In this document: positions 57,565 through 64,000 of the stretch, one piece after another | Position numbering within the stretch: the stretch's first letter is position 1 | How the letters are laid out: every line of letters begins with the position of its first letter | Assembly: GCA_032164245.1 (NCBI GenBank) | Contig: JAVMKO010000002.1 | Location: 91,215,340 to 91,279,339 of the forward strand | DNA length: 64,000 bases | From: Sternotherus odoratus | Lineage: Eukaryota > Chordata > Testudines > Kinosternidae | Direction of reading: 5' to 3' | Notes under the pieces: generated by a model | Told to the model about the DNA's origin: nothing | The model's database searches: none | The model's input: the letters and a program-made list of their open reading frames with translations, nothing else | Position numbers and translations under genes: made by a program

Positions 57565-60500
57565 ATTAAGGAACTGCTCAGCATGAGTATGGGTGGCAGA
57601 GTCAGTCCCTTAAGGATTAAAGCAGTACTGTTCTGCTCCACTGCTCACTCTTAAAAACGCTATTGCCACTAACCTATCATGGCAGGTAAAAACAGCAGCT
57701 GGGAGAACTTCCTGCCTCCCCTCACATACAGTTCTAAATAAGCAGCCGTAGTCTCCTGTGAGGTCTGACATTATCATTACGCAGATCTCTATAAATAAAG
57801 AAATATGAACGTCTGGTGTCTGGTTAGCCCTGTCTCCCTTTGTGACTAAGAAGCTGCTTTTTAGGGTCTACTTGGCTTGCCCTGAAGGCTTCCCAGAGTG
57901 TTGTATAATAAAGATGATTGAAATGTAGACTATGTCAATAAACACTTCCTTTGAGAGAAGTAAACAGCAGGACAATACCTCACTCATCAAAAACAACCAG
58001 ACATACCTATGGGGTATACAAAGCCAGATGAGATCCCTTTGGGGGTGAGGGGGGGGGGAGGGGGAGGAAGGGGATCTTCAAAAAAGAAAATATTTTTGCA
58101 GATTAAATATAAAAAGAAGAATGTGCTGGCAACACCCACGATGATGTCATATCAGCTGCTCATTCCAGGTCAAATAAAGTGTGACAGGAAGCATGACACT
58201 TAATACAAGCATGACCCCATGAACTTACTGCCGTTTTTTCCCAGTGTGGAGTACTGAGAGATACCCTGTGGAAGGAGCATATTTGGACAATACATCTTAG
58301 CAGCATAGCCTTTTCAAAAAACATTATGCCATTACATGAGGAAAAAAATTATATGCCAAAGTGCGTTCTCATGATTCCTCCTGTATTATAAAGTCCTAAT
58401 AATCTCAATGATTATATTAAAATTAATATTCCTCTGCAGTCTCTATATTGCCATATCAACAGATAGGGCAGAATATCAAATGGATAGTTGAAAGGCAGAA
58501 AACTGTTTTCAGCCACAAACAATAGTGTATCATAACGCGAACCTGGCTGAAACTTGGCCAGCATTTTTAGTAACAATCAAGACGTCCAAACAACTGAATA
58601 GTGACTCCTGAGAAAAAATGGTGATCCATTCAGAAAACTACTCATTTTCCAAGTGTCTACTTCTCTATTTCTGACAAAGAGCTTATTAAAAAAAAAAGAT
58701 ATTTTGAGGTTTTCCACCCTATTAGCTCAACCAGTTCAAAATCATTTCGGGGGAAGGAACAAGGAGGATAAAAGTCAGACATCAATTACTGGTGGCGCTT
58801 CTTTTATCTGCTGATGCTAAGCCCTCACCAAGTGTCTTTCTTTCTATTTCTTTCCCCATAAGTAGAAATTCTGCAGCTGTGGCAAAAAGCAGAACCGGAC
58901 GGAATAGGAGAGATCTAAGAAAGGCTTTAGTCACTCTGCTATAGAGTATATAGTATTACATATATTTTAATGTAATTTAATGAAAAAGTCATTTTTACTA
59001 TAAAAAGTCTCATAAGTAAAGGATCGACCTCATAACAAAAAGACCAGGTTTGGGCTTCTATAGCATGGGACTCAGTGCTACATGCCTTGCTTATGACTTC
59101 TACCACACTCCCTGCCCCTGCGTAATCACTGGGAAGTTTTAACATGCCCAACAGTTACAACAGTAATAATGAGCCAATGCTAATTGCAAACCTTAAGTAA
59201 CTGAATTACACCATAAACAAGAATGGGGGATGGGGAAAGAGAACGGGGGTCTCTGCTTTACCTGAAGTATGTAAAGCAGAGTCCCAGCAGGAACAGGGGT
59301 TGCACTCATGTAGCAATGGAAAAGTAGATCCAAAAATATGCTTTTTACATCCAACACATTCACACTTATTCTAAGGAAAACAATTAACATTTGTTTGCCA
59401 GCACTGACCTTATTCCCTCATATGGGTAAGTTTTCAATGTTTTTCTAGCTCACCACTCGTTATATTTTGCTCATTTGCAACTATTAAACTATCATCTGCA
59501 TAGAGACAATGGCGAGCATAATAGAAGAGTAATATTCATAGAAGATAAAACACAGTGGGTAGTGGATTCTAATAAAGAGCCAGTGAGGCTTGGCTGACCC
59601 TTTTATCAGGGTGAACCAGCTCTTGCTTCTAAATTAGGGCTCACCCTACTTTGTAGTACTCTTTCTGGCTACTTTAAAAAGAAGAATCCCAGCAAAATAA
59701 TTGTAACATGAACAGCAATATAAAGGGGTGCAAACTGACTAGCGTTTCTATTCTTTTTATCAAGAGGTTTATTAAGAGCCTAACGGGTCACAACTGGGCC
59801 ACTAGAACAGAATAATAAAATTACAGACACTTAAAAAAGCCTTTACATTAAAGTAAGAGGTACATTTTAGTTTGGGAGTGTTTTAATGCACCCATATCTT
59901 CAACCAGTCAGATGCTATTGTTGAACAGAACTGTAAGAAATGTGCATGTAGGGATCAGCTCACACAAACTCAATATAGGAACTCCTGTGGGAAGGAAACT
60001 TCTAGTGTAACATCCAAGAACCACATCCCATCACCCCTCTTAGCCCTGAAGACATGGGCTATGTCAGGCTTTACTTTTGATGTCCTGTGTGTTCTTGGGG
60101 AGGGGAGCCTGACCATCTGTTCTATCCTGGGGACACATGGCCCTCCCTGCTGTACCTTGGGTCCTCAAACAGTACCAAGATGGCTGCTATTCCAAGCAGG
60201 AGAGTTGCCTGATATGGAACGTTGTCTCTCCCAAACCTTTGGTCTTTGGAGTCAGTACACCGTGGCCACTTGCAGGGAAGTGCTGTAGTTGTCAGCCACC
60301 TTCCAGACTGGGCTCAGCACCACAGATACCCTGTAATCTTTAACATGGCTGCTACGGAACGATTAAGGCAACCAGGGCTTCTCTTTACATTCTAATTTCA
60401 AGAAATTATGGGTTTCTTCACATTTGTTTTCCTGTTCATGAGGAAAGATCACCCTCTTTTACAGTCAAGGAGGTAGTGACTGATGGCAGGTAGACAGACC

Positions 60501-62219
60501 TCTGTCTCCTTCAACACCATCCTTAGATATGTAAAACAAACAGGTTGGGGAGTGAAGATGTAGTAACCCAGCATCCCACAAAAGACCACAGCAGGAGGCT
60601 CCTACTTTTAGGACTGAGTGACAAGAGTATAGGCCACATGCACCTCTGTCCCCAAAGACAGGCAGGGAGTGGGCATCACAACTTTGCAACTAAATGGAAT
60701 ACCAGCACAACTTTGCAAATGATGGAGCTGATATTCACTGATAAAAGAGGATCTGAATCTACCCTAATTTCAAGGGGGAGGGGAGTTGCTTCTAGGCAAA
60801 GGGTTTTCAGAGCCCTACTGTTGAACCTGGTTTGTGGTGATCTATTAAGATCAAAGAGACAACGGCTGATGTGAGTATTGGCCTGCATTAGCAAATCATC
60901 TGAATGCTGACAATTGGAAAGCCATATGTGCATATACCTGTAGCTACATGCATACAGTAATTATGGCATAGGTTAGTAGTAACACATGCCTGAGGTACTG
61001 TACTTGGTCAGGCATGAGGCTCACAGAATACCTCTGGTTAAGACTTCAAACTCCAGAATGCCTTATTGCTCAGACAAAACTGGCAGCCTATTTTGTAAAT
61101 GAATGTAAGTTTCTAATAAAAGAAAACACTGTGTAGATATTTACAGAATGACATTTAGTTTATGGCATAGATACCAGAAAATAAGAAAATCAATTTTAGT
61201 TGATATTTTTCCATTTTTGTTTGTTAGTGAATTAATTCCAAGGAAGATTTTTAAAAACTATATTGCATTTATTCTAAAGCCTGACAGTTTCCACTGAGAT
61301 GCATGCTTTGCCCCAGTCTGTTCATTTGGCAGGCAGTTTAGGGTAAGCTGGTACCACTCAGAGAGAAACAAGGGTTGCTTGATACAACAGAAATCTGTCC
61401 CTTAATCTTCCCTCACACAAGTAATCCTTACTCATGCAAGAAATCCAGCTGCAATCATGTCATTAAGGGTTGCAGGATGTGACCCATCTATAGCAATTCA
61501 TAACAAAAAAATCAATAGCAAATTCTTTCAATTCAAAAATCTAAAGGGTTTTCAAAATGGGGCCGTATTTGAAAGGCTTCACAAAAGTGCCTTTTTCTGA
61601 AAAGGTTCATTTCTATCTGAACGGCACTGAATGTTCAGGAGTTTTTTTGAAAGCTGGTTCTTGCAAGGTCTTTAATGCTACAATGTCAGTAGGGAGGTCA
61701 CAGACGGTGAATTTAATTATATTGCTTGATATATTATGTCATCTATTGTTGTTCATATTTAAGTAGTGCTTGAGACGTTGCATAGACATATAGGAAGGCA
61801 TGATCCCAGTGAAGAGTTTACATACTGTAAGACAAAAAGCAGACGAAGGGGCAGAAGAGGTACAACATACAAGATCTGTTCCCCTACTTCTTCCACTGTA
61901 GCAATCCCCCTCAAGTCGTGTCCTCAATTTCTTAGCTTATAAAAAGTTAAACCATTATTTCAGAATGTTTCCATGGTGGCATAGCAATTTCTGGAGGATA
62001 CAAATATCCTTGTAATATCCAACCAAGCCTTCCCTGGTTGTGTTTAGGCCAGTGTTGCTCACTAAAGTCCTAGAGATTCTGGAGATACCTCATGACGCAA
62101 CCTGTGCTACTCACTGTACTTCTGAAAGCCAAATGGAAGAACTGGGTCCACAGCTGTTGGGAACTGTCAGTGCCTCCCTTGGGGAGATAAATATCCCCAG
62201 CTCCTATAAAGGAAACTGT
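57565..62219. other. Non-coding DNA, nothing assigned
   Basis: About 4.6 kb of mainly AT-rich sequence. Short open frames at 60061-60343 and 60545-60874 lack recognisable domains. A G-rich tract is listed separately. The segment near 61775-61830 (CATGATCCCAGTGAAGAGTT and TACATACTGTAAGAC) may be a scrap of a SINE 3' end but is too diverged to call. Confidence 0.45.
58041..58073 (+). repeat. G-rich tract
   Basis: GGGGGTGAGGGGGGGGGGAG followed by GGGGAGGAAGGGG. At least four G runs within 33 bp give quadruplex potential. No associated gene is visible. Confidence 0.75.
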
Positions 62220-62239
62220 GGTAGGCCCAAAGAGCCACA

Positions 62240-62466
62240 GTAATACATCAGCAGCCCCCCGACCCACTGGCAGCCCCGCCAATCAGCCCTCCCTCTCCAA
62301 TCAGTTGTTTTGTGGCATGCAGGAGTCTGGGGGTAGGGGGAGAAGCAAGGACATGGCAGGCTGAGGGAGGGAGTGGGAAGGGTTTGGAGTGTGGGCAGTC
62401 CCTGTGGCAGAGTCAGGGTTGAGCAGTGAGCACCCCCCGGCACATTGGAAAGTTGGCGCCTGTAGC
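62240..62466. mobile_element. Fragment of GC-rich non-autonomous element
   Basis: GCCCCGCCAATCAGCCCTCC, CAGTTGTTTTGTGGCATGCA, GTTGAGCAGTGAGCACCCCC and the end GGCACATTGGAAAGTTGGCG, then CCTGTAG. This order matches the right-hand part of a turtle repeat that terminates in AAAGT(T/C)GGCGCCTATG. The left terminus was not found, so this is probably a truncated copy. Confidence 0.5.
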
Positions 62467-62549
62467 TCCAGCCCCAGAGTTGGTTCCCATACAAATGTTA
62501 CTCTTCTGCCCATCAGAGTTGGCAGCAACAAGGGCCGGGTTCAGTATCT

Positions 62550-63520
62550 AGGGTTTCCATTCCAATAACACAATGCAAAACCAGCTCAAGCCCCCACCCA
62601 GTGACCTGGGATAACCACATACCACCCCTGTGGGCGCTTCTAAGAAGCAATACTTCCCCTCTCGCAAGCACGGAGTCTGAGTGTACCAAAAGCCTTTTAA
62701 TAACACATATAAACAATGCGGCATTATATTGGGAAAACCACCAGAAACTGGATTCATAAAACAAACCATGAACCAGAAGGCCCACCCACACAAGCAAACT
62801 CTTTGGTTCTTGAGAGCTGCAACCCCAAAAGTCACCCCAAGTCCCAAAAGTCTCTGGTCAGTGGAGCCCCAGAGTTCAAAAGTTCATCTGCTGAGTTTTG
62901 CCTCCCGCCACCAGCCTGAGTGGAAAGGGGGGGGGGGAGTTAAAGGGCAACCTACGTGGTCCAAGACTGACTGCCCCGCCTCTCCCTGTGATTCTGTTGC
63001 AGACTTCACCTCCAGCTGCTCCGCTCTGCTCTGCCAGCCGCCCCACTCCGCCAGCTGCTTTGCTCCACTTGCCATCCCACAAACTGCTCCACTCCACCAG
63101 CCACTCAGCCATATAGCTTCAGGTCCCCACTACATAACACAGTGCTCAGTGATTTCAGCTCTTTAGTGGGGGAACCTCAGCACTGGTGCACCATTAGCCC
63201 AAAGTGAACTCAGCTCAGTAGCCTGTAACCAGACTCCTAATAGAATCAAAATCAGCTCTGATAGTCCACACTGGAGAAAGGAATAGGAGGTGAATTAGCA
63301 TTTAGGGCCCTCAAAGGCGGCCCATACCACAAAATACAAATACCTGTCCCCAACCTCTCTCAATTCACTGAGTTTTGGAACCCATGCCCCTTGCCTAGCA
63401 AGTGCTATGTAGTTGAGGGTAAAAGTCATAGCATGCTAGGTACTGTTCTACTATCCTTGATTCATATAACCAGGATAACAACACTTTTATTCATCCCACC
63501 TCAATAACAAAGAGACTGGG
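62550..63520. repeat. Suspected dispersed repeat, possibly LTR-derived
   Basis: The stretch from CCCCCACCCAGTGACCTGGG through TTTTAATAACACATATAAAC and CACACAAGCAAACTC to the CTGCTCCGCTCTGCTCTGCC tract (62995-63110) gives me a recollection of a turtle interspersed repeat. A minus-strand AATAAA (GGGATGAATAAAAGTG) near 63487-63500 would fit an LTR polyadenylation signal. I could not find TG/CA ends or a target duplication, so class and borders are uncertain. Confidence 0.3.
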
Positions 63521-63730
63521 GATCCCACAGCAGCCAAAGCTGCCATTTGGGCAAATAGTCTCATCATGCTAGGCGGGGTGGGTGAGCCCATGCAAATGAG
63601 ATTAGCCCCAAAGTCCTTTTCCACCACTAACCACCAGATGTCAGGGCAGAGCCCGTTCTGACTCTGCTTACACAAAAAGCCACACATTAACTTCTGAAGA
63701 GCCATGTGTGGCTCCAGAGCTACAGGTGCT

Positions 63731-63892
63731 CACTGTTCCCTCTAAGCTGTGCATGTGTGTGCACGCACACAGATCCTAAACCCCGCACGCACGGCAAAAC
63801 AGCACGTGCACAAAGATTTGCACAGAAGCACAAAAATTTGCACAGAATAATTTTTTTGCACACACGCCTGTCAAAAATTAGAGGGAACATTG
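63731..63892. mobile_element. MITE with CAnTGTTCCCTCTA termini
   Basis: CACTGTTCCCTCTAAGCTGT at the left and AAAAATTAGAGGGAACATTG at the right are inverted termini. The middle carries GTGTGTGCACGCACACAG and repeated TTTGCACAGAA motifs. I recognise a turtle MITE. A matching target duplication was not seen, so the ends may have eroded. Confidence 0.75.
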
Positions 63893-64000
63893 ACCTTCAT
63901 CTAATCTTTCATTCCTGATCAATTATTGACAAGTTCATGGCCAACTCTCAGAGCACTTAAATGCCTCAGTTATTCTTATTTCTTGTTAGTCTGAGTACAG
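63893..64000. other. Non-coding DNA at window edge
   Basis: Nothing assigned. The sequence continues beyond the window. Confidence 0.5.

Noticed and set aside
1..64000. CRISPR arrays, bacterial operons, rRNA or tRNA genes
   Set aside because: No direct-repeat/spacer arrays, no rRNA signature sequences and no tRNA clover-leaf with intact A and B boxes were seen. Repeats present are transposons and simple sequence.

Overview
This window is eukaryotic and vertebrate, most likely from a turtle. It has no bacterial-style gene density, no rRNA or intact tRNA, and no recognisable host protein-coding gene. The bulk is AT-rich non-coding DNA full of transposon relics. The assignment rests on the mix of repeats: CR1 LINEs ending in the usual ATTCTATG-type 3' tail, MIR and L2 relics, hAT, pogo/Tigger and Helitron elements, and many palindromic GTCTACACT-ended MITEs that I recognise from turtle genomes. 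That recognition is from memory, without a database search. A long intron or a gene desert are both possible.

Layout. 1-5.4 kb: a (TA)n tract, a rearranged hAT transposase relic with a SINE inserted in its 3' part, a TTAA-flanked palindromic element, a foldback MITE and two short inverted-repeat elements. 5.4-11.9 kb: nearly featureless AT-rich DNA. 11.9-12.9 kb: a 900-bp hAT element with perfect 8-bp target duplications and a C-rich core. 13-18.9 kb: quiet apart from a (GT)n tract. 18.9-19.5 kb: a Helitron that keeps a short basic ORF like a Helitron Rep N-terminus. 20.2-20.5 kb: a hairpin-bearing MITE. 22.0-23.1 kb: a 1,065-bp TA-flanked inverted-repeat element with GC-rich tandem arrays in opposite orientations.

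23-42 kb: mostly unique AT-rich sequence with scattered relics (CR1 3' end at 29.9 kb, SINE-like copy with 14-bp target duplication at 31.1 kb, a 101-bp hAT miniature at 33.5 kb, MITEs at 35.6 and 41.7 kb) and two possible microexons. 43.4-44.7 kb: a second Helitron carrying housekeeping-promoter-like motifs and a G-rich minisatellite, followed by three successive MITEs. 45-49.1 kb: MIR relics, a 114-bp tandem duplication and a Tigger-like element. 50-57.6 kb: an L2 reverse-transcriptase fragment, a MITE, CR1 copies on both strands and a small hAT. 57.6-64 kb: mainly unassigned, with GC-rich repeat fragments near the end.

The only coding sequences I can support are decayed transposon ORFs: hAT transposase C-terminus, Helitron Rep start, L2 RT and CR1 RT. 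No set of genes here works together as a pathway. The features most worth checking are the two Helitrons (one carrying promoter-like DNA), the related GC-rich cores in DNA transposons with different terminal repeats, and three splice-site-bounded open segments.
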